The translations under genes were made by a program, and so were the position numbers. From Ignavibacteria bacterium (GTDB taxonomy: Bacteria; Bacteroidota; Ignavibacteria; OLB7), in the NCBI GenBank assembly GCA_020635205.1, contig JACKAE010000002.1, positions 372,001 through 436,000 on the forward strand: a stretch of DNA of 64,000 bases, in the 5' to 3' direction. Of this stretch, positions 27,074 to 36,142 are shown piece after piece (positions within the stretch are counted from its first letter, which is position 1; each line of letters starts with the position of its first letter). The notes below the pieces were generated by a model. The model saw nothing but the letters and a program-made list of their open reading frames with translations, searched no databases and was not told where the DNA came from.

Positions 27074-27284
27074 CACCCTGATTCATCAGGGGACTCTGTG
27101 GAGTTGCAGTGGAGGAGAAAACGGCCTGATAATCTTTGCTGAATTGGTTGAGCTATGAGTCGTGATCTCCACTGATAGTAACCCCCGACTTCGAGTCGGG
27201 GGAAGTGAGGTTGTGCATTCTTCATCAAGCCGTTTCCTGCACTCTTCCCTCCTTACCATACTTGCCGACTCAAGCCCTGAGTTA
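27074..27284. other. spacer between R2a and R1b with extra hairpins
   Basis: No gene is seen. It contains ccctgattcatcagggg at 27076 and the hairpin cccccgacttcgagtcggggg near 27182, which repeats the stem of R2 without its flanks. The reading frames here look spurious. Confidence 0.5.
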
Positions 27285-27505
27285 TATAAGCGGACAATCA
27301 GTTTGCAAGTGGGTTATTAACACCCGACTTTCAGTCGGGTGTAGTGAGACTCTCTGGCTCGGCTCCCCTCTCCCACCACAAAAATTCTTGGTATATCTGA
27401 CCAACTATGGGAGAGGGGCAGGCAATATTCGTAGAATCGGATATACTGAATACGATCAACTGATTACCTTACGAGAATCTTGCATTTTCTTCCTCCGAGA
27501 GTATA
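27285..27505 (+). repeat. dispersed repeat R1, copy b (221 bp)
   Basis: Same ends as copy a (tataagcggacaatcagttt ... cctccgagagtata). It lacks about 31 bp that copies a and c have after the gagaggggc block. It ends 20 bp before the stop codon of the larA-like gene. Confidence 0.82.
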
Positions 27506-27525
27506 ATAAGAGTTGAGGTCACCAC

Positions 27526-28920
27526 TCATCCTACTCTCTGCTCTGCAAGTCTCGGAATTGTCGTCAATCCATTCTCGATCAGCAGTAATGTCTGTTGGTG
27601 GTTGCCGAACCTTTGCCTCACAATATCTTCAGCGATGTTTAGCCCTTCGTCCAAATCTATGGCCGGAATCATGTGGCAAGCCCTCACCACGTCAGGATAT
27701 TCAGCTCCGGCAACGATAATCGGATGGTTGAGTAATGTCCGAGCCACGATATAGGCTCGCTGTCCTCCTGCGGGAGAATTCTTCTCTTCAAACTCTCTAA
27801 TCAGGGCAACGGGAGATTCCACGCGGGAGAGAAGATCGAAAAAGTGCCTCTCTCCAATTCCATCACCAGCCCCCTCCCGAATCGTTGCCGGAATGATGAT
27901 AGGTGCTCCGGGGCGCAACGGTGATCTCTCAGCAAGTGCCAGATAGGTTGCAGCCCTGCTGGCTTGGTAGAGATTAGTTCCCTTCGATTCTGGCACACCA
28001 ACCAGAGCTGCCGAGGCCGGTTCAGGAAGATCAACACGGCAGATTTTCAGCGACTTAGCAGCCAAGTAGTTGTGAACTTCTATTGGGTCTCCGCAGGCAC
28101 TCCCAACAACCTCACCTTCAGCGTTGAGAGCAACGTTCAGAACGTAGCGTAGTCCAACCTTCTTCCCTCCCTCTCGCACAAACGACTGAAACGGATTCCC
28201 TTGAATGGCAGTTAGTTGTGTTCCCGATCTTCCGATCATTCCAATACTGTGTGTCTCCTGAATTGTCTTCTCTCCTCCGCAGCCAATCACAACACCCTTC
28301 GCTCCACCAGAAAAGCCAGCATATTGGTGAGGTTCCACAACGCCGAGAGCTATCAGTAAATCAGCCTCAACACAACGGCGGTTGACAACCACTGGAATGC
28401 TATCCACTACGCCAACCTCTACCAGTTGATCTCTATCGTTAGCAGCGTGGTTTACGAACTCTACTCCCGCTAAATTTTCCTCGCCAAACTTATCAATCGC
28501 CTCATCACGACTCATCGGTCTGTGAAGTCCAGTTGCGCAGAGGAGAGTAATCTGTTCTGGCTTGATTCCAGCCTCATCGAGAGTCTTGCGAATCAAGTGA
28601 AGCAGGAGACGGTCTGGAGAGGGGCGCGTGGCATCGGTAATGGTAATGACTACTGAATGGCTGGATGAGTTTGCAAGTGTAGAGAGGGAGGGGGAGGAGA
28701 GAAGAGGGCAATACTCGGATTCAAGCCTGAGTTGTTCGTGCCGAATAATTTCGGTAGAAGGGGGGGAGATAAGGAGAGGCTGAAAGATGTTCGGAACAGA
28801 ATGCGAGGAAATCATCCGCCTTCGGTGAACCGTGAATGTTGGTGGATCGGTGAGAGGGGGGGAACTAATCAAATCAATCGGGCTTGCAGTCTGTGCAAAA
28901 GAGGGTGACTCCAGCCTCAA
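27526..28920 (-). CDS. larA: LarA-like nickel-dependent lactate racemase family protein
   Basis: 464 aa. The start is a TTG at 28920 overlapping the ribBA stop by TTGA. An ATG at 28815 is the alternative and would still keep the whole domain. LarA motifs visible are the nucleotide/cofactor region ITITDATRPSPDRLLL, CATGLHRPM with the first catalytic His, GVVEPHQYAGFSGGAKG with the second His and the Lys that binds the nickel-pincer cofactor, and the C-terminal AGAEYPDVVRACHM. The family racemises lactate or other 2-hydroxy acids, and the substrate here is not determined. The cofactor genes larB, larC and larE are not in this window. The Ser/Pro-rich first 80 residues are unusual. Confidence 0.85.
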   Translation of the reverse strand: MRLESPSFAQTASPIDLISSPPLTDPPTFTVHRRRMISSHSVPNIFQPLLISPPSTEIIRHEQLRLESEYCPLLSSPSLSTLANSSSHSVVITITDATRPSPDRLLLHLIRKTLDEAGIKPEQITLLCATGLHRPMSRDEAIDKFGEENLAGVEFVNHAANDRDQLVEVGVVDSIPVVVNRRCVEADLLIALGVVEPHQYAGFSGGAKGVVIGCGGEKTIQETHSIGMIGRSGTQLTAIQGNPFQSFVREGGKKVGLRYVLNVALNAEGEVVGSACGDPIEVHNYLAAKSLKICRVDLPEPASAALVGVPESKGTNLYQASRAATYLALAERSPLRPGAPIIIPATIREGAGDGIGERHFFDLLSRVESPVALIREFEEKNSPAGGQRAYIVARTLLNHPIIVAGAEYPDVVRACHMIPAIDLDEGLNIAEDIVRQRFGNHQQTLLLIENGLTTIPRLAEQRVG

Positions 28921-30197
28921 TCAGGTGAGGCCGGAGTACCACTGAAAATATGTCCCATCTTTTCTTGCTTTGTCTGCAAGTAGCGCTCGTTGTGTTCGTT
29001 CGGTTCTGAGATCACCGGAACACGCTCAACGATGTGGAGTCCGTAGCTTTCGAGGCCGACAACCTTCTTCGGATTGTTTGTCATTAGGCGCATCTCGCTG
29101 ATTCCGAGGTCGACCAATATCTGTGCGCCGAGTCCGTAGTCTCGCAGGTCTGCCTTGAACCCAAGTGCCTCGTTTGCCTCCACAGTATCCTGACCCTCAT
29201 CTTGAAGTGCGTAAGCCTTCAGCTTGTTTGTTAACCCAATACCACGCCCTTCCTGCCGCATGTAGAGGACAACACCACGTCCTTCGCGGGAGACCTGTCG
29301 CATAGCTGCCTGCAACTGGTTCTGGCAATCGCATCGGAGCGAGCCGAGTGTATCGCCGGTGAAGCACTCACTGTGAACGCGAACAAGCACTGGCTCTTCG
29401 GTCGATATATCCCCTTTCACCAAAGCCATGTGCTCCTTACCATCCACCAGGTTGTGGTAGAGGTGGAGGTGGAAGTCACCCCACTTTGTCGGGAGGTTCA
29501 CCTCCACAACTTTCCGGACAAGTTTCTCGCGTGCAAGTCGGTACTTAATCAGGTCTGCGATAGTTACAAGTGGCATGTCATGCTTTTCGGCAATCACCTG
29601 AAGTTCAGGCATCCGTGCCATCGAGCCATCCTCGTTCAGAATCTCGCTCAACACGCCAACGGGTTCCATTCCGGCAAGTCGGAGTAAATCAACAACTGCC
29701 TCGGTATGTCCAGCGCGGCGCAGGACACCTTCGCGGACTGCACGCAACGGCGCGATATGTCCCGGACGATAGAAGTCACTCGGCTTGGAATTCCTGTCGG
29801 CCAGAGCACGAATTGTTGCCGATCTGTCCTCAGTAGAAATACCGGTTGTCGTCCCATGTCGGTAGTCAACCAACATCGTGTAGGGAGTTCCGTGCGGAGG
29901 GTTGTTGCCGTGTGGCATGATTGCCTGCGAAACCAAGAGATCAAGCTCCAGTTCTGCGGCGCGATCTTCCGTAATTGGGGCGCAGATCATCCCACGTCCC
30001 TCTCTTGTCAAGAAATTCATCACCTCCGGCGTACAGGTCTCTCCGGCAGCAATAAAGTCCCCTTCATTCTCTCGCTTCTCGTCGTCGACGACGATCACGA
30101 TCTTTCCGGCGCGAAGATGTTCTAATGCCCGTTCAATCTCGGCAAAGGCTCCATCCTGACCGTTCATTTCATATCCTTCAGTCATCATCCCGTTCAT
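28917..30197 (-). CDS. ribBA: bifunctional DHBP synthase / GTP cyclohydrolase II
   Basis: 426 aa fusion for both starting reactions of riboflavin synthesis. The DHBP synthase half (to about 215) has VDDEKRENEGDF, GRGMICAPIT, HGTTTGISTEDRSATIRAL and RPGHIAPLRA. The cyclohydrolase half has VRVHSECFTGDTLGSLRCDC with three zinc-binding cysteines, then LYMRQEGRGIGLTNKLKAY and LTNNPKKV. Several in-frame ATGs lie in the first 11 codons, so the exact start is uncertain. yajC ends 53 bp upstream, and the larA-like gene overlaps its stop. No FMN riboswitch is evident upstream. Confidence 0.95.
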   Translation of the reverse strand: MNGMMTEGYEMNGQDGAFAEIERALEHLRAGKIVIVVDDEKRENEGDFIAAGETCTPEVMNFLTREGRGMICAPITEDRAAELELDLLVSQAIMPHGNNPPHGTPYTMLVDYRHGTTTGISTEDRSATIRALADRNSKPSDFYRPGHIAPLRAVREGVLRRAGHTEAVVDLLRLAGMEPVGVLSEILNEDGSMARMPELQVIAEKHDMPLVTIADLIKYRLAREKLVRKVVEVNLPTKWGDFHLHLYHNLVDGKEHMALVKGDISTEEPVLVRVHSECFTGDTLGSLRCDCQNQLQAAMRQVSREGRGVVLYMRQEGRGIGLTNKLKAYALQDEGQDTVEANEALGFKADLRDYGLGAQILVDLGISEMRLMTNNPKKVVGLESYGLHIVERVPVISEPNEHNERYLQTKQEKMGHIFSGTPASPD

Positions 30198-30250
30198 TCT
30201 TCTGTCGTTTTAGTGTTCAACAGTATCGAAAGAGAGAGTAGCAGAAGAGA

Positions 30251-30574
30251 TTAGTCTTCTGATTTCGCCACTCCCTGAATCGAACCTTTCTCATATTCCA
30301 CAACGGTGTTTCGGGCAATTTCAACAAGTACAGTTGTTTCCTTCACCTCGTGAATTGTTCCATGCAGCCCACCATTCATTGTCACTTTATCTCCCCGCTT
30401 AACAGCCGCAATCAGAGCACGGTGTTCTTTCATCCGCTTGCTCTGGGGACGAATAATCATGAAGTAGAAAATCAGACCGATTGCACCGAACATGAGAAGC
30501 GTCGGCAACATACTTGATGCACCACCTTCGCCTCCCGGCGGTGGAGCAAAGAGAAAAATTGAATAAAAATCCAT
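30251..30574 (-). CDS. yajC: preprotein translocase subunit YajC
   Basis: 107 aa from the ATG at 30574 (MDFYSIFLFAPPPGGEGG). A longer frame runs upstream through repeat DNA and is not real. One membrane helix (LPTLLMFGAIGLIFYFMII) is followed by the family motif RPQSKRMKEHRALIAAVKRG, then DKVTMNGGLHGTI. YajC assists SecDF/SecYEG at the inner membrane. In many bacteria it sits next to tgt and secDF. Here tgt is 1.5 kb away on the same strand with an opposite-strand gene between, and secDF is absent. Confidence 0.92.
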   Translation of the reverse strand: MDFYSIFLFAPPPGGEGGASSMLPTLLMFGAIGLIFYFMIIRPQSKRMKEHRALIAAVKRGDKVTMNGGLHGTIHEVKETTVLVEIARNTVVEYEKGSIQGVAKSED

Positions 30575-31000
30575 GTCTCGTCCGTTTTTGCGGTTAGTTG
30601 GAAAAGTACAAGGGACGAATATGCCGAATATAGGGGAAGTGGGGTGTTTCTTTCGGTGTGTTGGATAGAGTGTATGAGTTGGGGAGTGTATGAGTGTGCC
30701 AGTGATGAATTTGATAGTAGCCGTTGGGTCGGGACTGGCTGAGAGTAGCGAGTGTATGAGTGGGGAGTATATGAGTCTTTGAGTTGGTAGGGAGCATTGA
30801 AGGCTGTAGGAAGTAGAAATTATTGCTTCGAGATTAGGTGACTCATATCCATAGAGGGGGAATGTGCTCCGTGTTGAGTCTACTATCGAGAAATCGCAAT
30901 TTTTCATTCAGTTTGGGTGTTACGAAACCATACCCAGTAGTCTTGATGCGGTGGCGAAGTGTAGTACTACAATCCATAGTAATCGTAGCGGATATCTGTT
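30575..31000. other. intergenic region with GAGTGTATGAGT repeats
   Basis: About 425 bp, no gene seen. 30667-30790 carries scattered gagtgtatgagt, gggagtgtatgagtg and gcgagtgtatgagtgggg units in the same orientation as at 8.45 kb. The frames on both strands read only repeat-derived peptides. Confidence 0.6.
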
Positions 31001-31837
31001 ATGAATAACCGTAGGTTTGATCTACTTCGTTCGGTAGGATTTCTACTCGGTCTCACACTGCTTATTCTGAACGATCACTTGCTGAAAGGTGTTTACGGTT
31101 CGTGGTGGACTGGAAAGCTCTCCGACGTTGCAGGTATCTTTGCCTTCACACTTTTCTCCCTTACTCTTTTTCCTCGTCGTCCAAAACTTATGGGGATTCT
31201 TGTTGCGGTTCTCTTCCTTCTCTGGAAACTCCCCATCTCAGATACCTTTATCGAAAGCTGGAATAGTATTGGACTTCTCCGAGTTGGTCGTGTAGTTGAT
31301 CCAACCGATCTGGTTGCGCTCCTAATGGTTCCGGCTGCGCTCTACTACGCCCAACACTTCAAGCCGCTCAGAGGAGGAACTCTTTCTACCCTTCCAATTC
31401 TTCTGGTTGCAACGTTTGCCTTTACTGCTACAAGCTGCATTCCAGGGTGGATTTACGATCAAAAGTATACCTTCAAGGCATCGCGAACTACTCTGATCGA
31501 CTCACTGAAATCGCTCGAAGGAGAAGCGTTCGTGGTGAGCGTGAATGGAAGCCCCAGCGACGAAGAGAACTTTTGGATCAGAGTTACAGACACGACGTTG
31601 GCGATGACAGTCAATCCTCCGTGGCGGGATACAACGCAGGAGGCCCTTATCAAGGTGGTTGAATCGAAGGATGGAACCACGATTACGTTAACCAGAGTTG
31701 TCGACTACCGGGCGGAGTGTACTCCGATGAGTTGTTCAACTGATAAGCGGACAGATCCGAACGATCCACTCAGGAAGTGGGCACTTATCAACTTCGAGCA
31801 GAACGTTATCGAGCCGTTGCGGCAGAAGTTGAGGTGA
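31001..31837 (+). CDS. polytopic membrane protein of unknown function
   Basis: 278 aa. Four hydrophobic segments lie in the first 150 residues. The N-terminal block LLILNDHLLKGVYGSWWTGK plus LSDVAGIFAFTLF and later VDPTDLVAL is a pattern I recognise from conserved hypothetical membrane proteins in several phyla (ND..LK....LTGKLSD.AG). The C-terminal ~120 residues after TATSCIPGW are soluble and probably periplasmic, with no known domain. It lies between tgt and yajC, on the opposite strand. Confidence 0.7.
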   Translation: MNNRRFDLLRSVGFLLGLTLLILNDHLLKGVYGSWWTGKLSDVAGIFAFTLFSLTLFPRRPKLMGILVAVLFLLWKLPISDTFIESWNSIGLLRVGRVVDPTDLVALLMVPAALYYAQHFKPLRGGTLSTLPILLVATFAFTATSCIPGWIYDQKYTFKASRTTLIDSLKSLEGEAFVVSVNGSPSDEENFWIRVTDTTLAMTVNPPWRDTTQEALIKVVESKDGTTITLTRVVDYRAECTPMSCSTDKRTDPNDPLRKWALINFEQNVIEPLRQKLR

Positions 31838-32082
31838 AAGAGTATCTGCAACTTCGAAACTCAGATTGAAGGTTTTGGATTGAGAAAAGCATTCTAACAA
31901 TCAAGAGACTGTCATTCCAAGATAACCCGAGGATCGCCGAAGGGAACACTGGAGGTAATCTTGCCGATAACTATTGCAATGCGTCTAACCCTGCGAGACT
32001 CTTCGGCGGTCCTCAGAGTGACATGGTAAAGTTTTCGGTGTGATGTTGGAGATTGAAGGTACTGAAACATCTTTCCCAATCC
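31838..32082. other. intergenic region with a CTTCGG-TCAG-TGACA repeat
   Basis: No gene. cttcggcggtcctcagagtgaca at 32001-32023 matches 18 of 23 bases with 61279-61301. The preceding gtcattccaagataacccga wording is also of the dispersed FCB intergenic-repeat type. Confidence 0.5.
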
Positions 32083-33204
32083 CTAATTTCTCAGCCGCTC
32101 CAATCTTTCGGCCATCCACCCCGCATACATCCCTTCCTCGATTGCTTGGCGTGCTCCCTCCATCAATCGCAAGTAGAAGTGAATGTTGTGGATGGTTGTC
32201 AAGGTCAGTCCTGTAATCTCATCCACGTTGAAGAGGTGGCGGATGTAACCTCTGGAATGTTTCGTGCAGGCCTCACAGTTACAGTCGGGGTCGAGAGGAG
32301 AATCATCGTTCCGATGTTTTGCATTTCTGATATTCACTTTCCCGACCGACGTAAAGATGGTTCCGTTCCGGGCGTTGCGTGTTGGCATAACGCAGTCGAA
32401 CATATCAACTCCTCGGGCAACGCACTCCAACAAGTCTTCCGGTGTTCCAACGCCCATCAGGTAGCGGGGGCGATCCTTTGGTAAGAGAGTTGCGGTATGT
32501 TCAGTGGTCTCGTACATTTCGCTGGTTGCTTCACCAACGGCCAAGCCACCAATCGCGTAGCCGTCGAAGCCAATCTCTTGCAATCGCTCTACACTCTCCT
32601 GCCGTAAATCCTTGTGCGTTCCACCCTGAGCAATGCCGAACAGAAACTGGCGGTGACCGTAGGGGAATGGGGTATGGGCGTGATGTTCCGCGCCACGTTT
32701 TGCCCAGCGCATGGATCGCTCCATTGCCTCGCGGTGGTGCGATTTATCACTCAAGGCAGGAGGGCACTCATCCAGCACCATCGCAATGTCACTCCCGATA
32801 ATCCGCTCGGTCTCAATTACGTTCTCCGGTGTGAAGAGGTGAGCCGACCCATCGATATGCGATTTGAACTGCACACCTTCTTCGCTGATCTTCCGCAAAT
32901 CCTTGAGCGAAAAGACTTGGAATCCACCGGAGTCGGTTAGGATCGGTCGATCCCATCCCATGAATTTGTGGAGTCCTCCCATCTCGCGCAGAGTCTCATT
33001 GCCGGGACGTAGGTAGAGGTGGTAGGTGTTGCCGATAATGATCTTTGGATCGATTTGGTAGAGATCAGTTGATCGCAGCGTCTTCACCGCACCTCGCGTT
33101 CCTACTGGCATAAAGACCGGCGTATCGACGCGACCATGATCGGTAACGAAGTAACCTCTCCGAGCGTTGCTCCCGGAATCGGTATGTGTCAGAACAAATT
33201 CCAT
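32083..33204 (-). CDS. tgt: queuine/preQ1 tRNA-guanine transglycosylase
   Basis: 373 aa, full length. It exchanges G34 for preQ1 in tRNAs with GUN anticodons. The N-terminal THTDSGSNARRGYFVTDHG and TPVFMPVGTRGAVKTL are typical. The active-site Asp is in ILTDSGGFQVFSL, the second in YLMGVGTPEDLLECVARGVD followed by MFDCVMPTR. The zinc site is PDCNCEACTKHSRGYIRHLF with the distal His further on. yajC lies downstream on the same strand beyond the inserted plus-strand gene. Confidence 0.96.
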   Translation of the reverse strand: MEFVLTHTDSGSNARRGYFVTDHGRVDTPVFMPVGTRGAVKTLRSTDLYQIDPKIIIGNTYHLYLRPGNETLREMGGLHKFMGWDRPILTDSGGFQVFSLKDLRKISEEGVQFKSHIDGSAHLFTPENVIETERIIGSDIAMVLDECPPALSDKSHHREAMERSMRWAKRGAEHHAHTPFPYGHRQFLFGIAQGGTHKDLRQESVERLQEIGFDGYAIGGLAVGEATSEMYETTEHTATLLPKDRPRYLMGVGTPEDLLECVARGVDMFDCVMPTRNARNGTIFTSVGKVNIRNAKHRNDDSPLDPDCNCEACTKHSRGYIRHLFNVDEITGLTLTTIHNIHFYLRLMEGARQAIEEGMYAGWMAERLERLRN

Positions 33205-33296
33205 CGGGGCGAAGATAGAAGTTTACCCCGAGAGTCTATACTCACTACTTGGTGAACCTTTGTGTTCTCGGTGGTGAATGTTCTTTACCACCAAGG

Positions 33297-33665
33297 TTAA
33301 TCGTTGACAATGGAGTTCCAGACTTCTGTGGTGTCGTGGATTGAGAGACTGAGTTTTACTTCTTCGTCCAGACGATACGTTGCGCGAGTTTCGAGGAAGA
33401 TGAGGTCGCCATCAACGTTTAAGTAGAAGCGGAGTGGTTCTTCGGCTGGCAAGTCAACTCCCCAGTCAGGATCATCCTTGATCTTAACAACGTTCGAGAT
33501 CTCTCCCGGCAATAATTCCCCAGCAATCAGAACATCGCCCCACCTCACATTCTGAATCTTTGCGCCACTAACTGAATTTCGGATGCGAATCTCTCCCGGA
33601 TTTTCGCAGCCTACAATCAAGAGTGCAGAGAGCAAAAGGAGAGTTGATAATATTCTACTGCTCAT
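33297..33665 (-). CDS. small lipoprotein, unknown function
   Basis: 122 aa. The signal and lipobox are MSSRILSTLLLLSALLIVGC with Cys20. The rest is predicted beta-rich (IRIRNSVSGAKIQNVRWGDV, RFYLNVDGDLIFLE) and matches no family I know. It ends 92 bp from tgt and starts 26 bp after the next lipoprotein gene, so the two small lipoproteins are probably one transcript. Confidence 0.7.
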   Translation of the reverse strand: MSSRILSTLLLLSALLIVGCENPGEIRIRNSVSGAKIQNVRWGDVLIAGELLPGEISNVVKIKDDPDWGVDLPAEEPLRFYLNVDGDLIFLETRATYRLDEEVKLSLSIHDTTEVWNSIVND

Positions 33666-33691
33666 GTTTATTCTTTGAAGTAATGTACTTG

Positions 33692-34267
33692 TTAAAAGAT
33701 GGGAATATCAAACGATCCTAAGTAAAGATTCACTGCTCCTTCATCTATCGTGAATAGTTGATAGATTCTTGGTAATATCATTACGTGTTCACCATTAATA
33801 TTTCTAAAGTGTAGCTCGGCAATCTCTGCAACATAATCACCCGGCTCTAAGCGCAACCGTCTATTAAGATAGCTTGAGTATGCTCCAGCCGTCTCGAATG
33901 TATCAGCCCGCAATTGATACCCAGCCGTGACCAAGTAGCTGACCTCTCGGTCACTGACTGAAAAATCCCCATCAACCTGCGAGATAATACCCTGCGTGTT
34001 GAGTGAGTCCGAGGTGAAGACTCCCCAACGTTCAGAGTTTACGTTGATTACAACCGAATCGAGACGATTGAGAACGATGCTCCGGTCATTCTGATCTACC
34101 AAGCGAATTACGAAGAGCAGGTTCCGTAGCTTGTGTTGATTGTTTGGGTTGTCGATAATTGCTCCCTCCACGCCAGTGACACCGTCACATCCAGTCCAGA
34201 GAAGAAGTGAAATGAGAGGAAGAAGAAAACCAGCCGCGAGGTTTTCTTTGCGTAGGCAATTAACCAT
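33692..34267 (-). CDS. lipoprotein, unknown function
   Basis: 191 aa from the ATG at 34267 (MVNCLRKENLAAGFLLPLIS). A longer frame to 34339 would place a hydrophilic leader before the signal. The lipobox is LLLWTGC. The body is beta-rich (VNVNSERWGVFTSDSL, YVAEIAELHFRNINGEH), possibly an Ig-like or DUF4382-like sandwich, but I cannot place it. It is the first gene of a pair with the lipoprotein at 33297. Confidence 0.65.
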   Translation of the reverse strand: MVNCLRKENLAAGFLLPLISLLLWTGCDGVTGVEGAIIDNPNNQHKLRNLLFVIRLVDQNDRSIVLNRLDSVVINVNSERWGVFTSDSLNTQGIISQVDGDFSVSDREVSYLVTAGYQLRADTFETAGAYSSYLNRRLRLEPGDYVAEIAELHFRNINGEHVMILPRIYQLFTIDEGAVNLYLGSFDIPIF

Positions 34268-34570
34268 TGAATCTACTATGTTAGTATGCTTATAACTAAT
34301 GAACAGACCATTGACACGTGGAGTTGATATATATAACATGAAAAAGATTTTTTTTCGAGAAAGATTCTCTAATCACTACGTTATTGAGTCGGCGATTCAG
34401 ATACATTAGAATTCTGTATCGCTTGGCGAAGGGTTGGCTGCGAGAGAATAACCGCCAAGAACACCAAGAGTCACCAAGGACTTTACCACCACCTTATCAT
34501 ACTTCACCTGTTTCCTCTATATTCTGGAGGTCAATCTCAAATTTCCTGAAGAACCAATAATCAAAAGCTC
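34268..34570. other. intergenic region with CACCAAG motif
   Basis: About 300 bp between divergent genes. No gene. 34450-34482 reads accgccaagaacaccaagag then tcaccaagg, one of several dispersed CACCAAG intergenic motifs (others near 33290 and 48540). Confidence 0.5.
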
Positions 34571-36076
34571 GTGATTGCTTCACTACAACGCTCGGCAGGT
34601 ATTTTGCACCACATTACATCGTTACCTGGTCCATACGGGATTGGGGATATGGGGCCGGAAGCTATTCGCTTTCTCGACTTTATGGTAAAGGGTGGGATGG
34701 CGTGGTGGCAGATTCTCCCCCTGAATCCTCCCGGTTACGGGGCGTCCCCCTATCAGTCATGGTCTGCCTTTGCAGGGAACCCACTCCTGATAAATCCAGA
34801 TCAAATGATTGAGGATGGTTTCCTCCGTCACTCCGACTTGGCTTCTCTTTCCCGACTTGAATCGACAGATCGTGTTGATTTCGAGCAAGCACGAGAGGTG
34901 AAGCAGAGTCTTCTCAGAAAAGCTTTTGCTGGATTTGTACCGGACGACGCATATCGGGCGTTCTGCCAAGCAGAGAGTGGGTGGTTGGATGATGCGGCAC
35001 TCTACAAAGCACTAAGCAACCACTACGATGGGCGTCCCTGGACGGAATGGGAAAAGGATGTTTCGCGCCGGGAGCCTGAAGCCTTAAGAAAAGTTGTGGG
35101 AATCTTGCGGAATGAAGTAGAGTTCCAACGTTTCTCACAATACATTTTCTTCCTTCAGCATGTTAGGCTAAAGCGAGAGGCAAACGAACGAGGAGTGGGA
35201 TTGATTGGAGACATACCGATCTTCGTCGCCCACGACAGTGCAGATGTCTGGACACACCAACACCTCTTTCACTTGGATGAAGAGGGTGAGCCAACTGTTG
35301 TGGCAGGAGTTCCCCCAGACTATTTCAGCAAGACTGGCCAGCGGTGGGGGAATCCACTCTACCGTTGGGATGTAATGAGGGAGAGTGGGTATCGTTGGTG
35401 GATCAATCGTCTTCAGATGAACCTACGTCTCTACGACATTGTCCGGATCGATCACTTCCGTGGCTTCGAGGCCTATTGGGAGATACCAGCAGTCGAGAAA
35501 ACAGCAGTGGGAGGGAAGTGGGTAGAGGGACCCGGGGCTGACTTCTTTGAACGGGCGTTGAATGAACTTGACCAACCGCAAATCTTGGCAGAAGATCTTG
35601 GGGACATTACACCCGAGGTTGAGATGCTGCGGGATCAGTTTAACCTTCCCGGCATGAAAGTTCTACAGTTTGGTATTGGTGACCCTTCCAGCACTCACCT
35701 TCCCCACAATTTCCTTTCCCCCCACACAGTGGTCTACACCGGAACACACGACAACAATACAACGCTCGGGTGGTGGAAGGATTTGGATAAGCGTGGGAAA
35801 CGATTCCTTCGGGAGTATAGTGGCAAGTCATCACTCGGGAGGACGAGGCGGAGAGATGTTGTAGAGGAGATGATTCGCCTTGCCCTCTCTTCTACTGCGA
35901 GCATTGCAATCATTCCAATGCAAGATATACTTGGTCTCGACTCAGATGCCCGGATGAATGTGCCGGGGGCTAAGAGCGACACAAACTGGTCGTGGCGTAT
36001 GGGATCGGAAAGCCTCGATGAAAAACTTGCCGAAGAGTTTGCCGAATTGCTGGAGTTGTTCGGGAGAGGGAAGTAG
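34571..36076 (+). CDS. malQ: 4-alpha-glucanotransferase (amylomaltase)
   Basis: 501 aa, GTG start. GH77 motifs: RSAGILHHITSLPGPYGIGD at the N-terminus, WWQILPLNPPGYGASPYQS, GDIPIFVAHDSADVW, DYFSKTGQRWGNPLYRW, the nucleophile Asp in VRIDHFRGFEAYW, the acid Glu in LAEDLGDITPEV, and YTGTHDNNTTLGWW. It transfers alpha-1,4-glucan segments between chains in maltodextrin and glycogen use. The length is normal for the bacterial form. It is not linked to a glycogen operon here. Confidence 0.96.
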   Translation: MIASLQRSAGILHHITSLPGPYGIGDMGPEAIRFLDFMVKGGMAWWQILPLNPPGYGASPYQSWSAFAGNPLLINPDQMIEDGFLRHSDLASLSRLESTDRVDFEQAREVKQSLLRKAFAGFVPDDAYRAFCQAESGWLDDAALYKALSNHYDGRPWTEWEKDVSRREPEALRKVVGILRNEVEFQRFSQYIFFLQHVRLKREANERGVGLIGDIPIFVAHDSADVWTHQHLFHLDEEGEPTVVAGVPPDYFSKTGQRWGNPLYRWDVMRESGYRWWINRLQMNLRLYDIVRIDHFRGFEAYWEIPAVEKTAVGGKWVEGPGADFFERALNELDQPQILAEDLGDITPEVEMLRDQFNLPGMKVLQFGIGDPSSTHLPHNFLSPHTVVYTGTHDNNTTLGWWKDLDKRGKRFLREYSGKSSLGRTRRRDVVEEMIRLALSSTASIAIIPMQDILGLDSDARMNVPGAKSDTNWSWRMGSESLDEKLAEEFAELLELFGRGK

Positions 36077-36142
36077 GGAAGAACCAACCGCACCAAGCTC
36101 AAAACTTGCAACCTTCAGAAATTAACGTAGGTCGTTCACGGT

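Noticed and set aside
27205..27516. 103-codon plus-strand frame in the repeat block
   Set aside because: It crosses R1b, and the frame is not kept in R1a or R1c.
30575..30907. N-terminal extension of yajC by 111 residues
   Set aside because: The added sequence is translated simple repeat. The family start fits the ATG at 30574.
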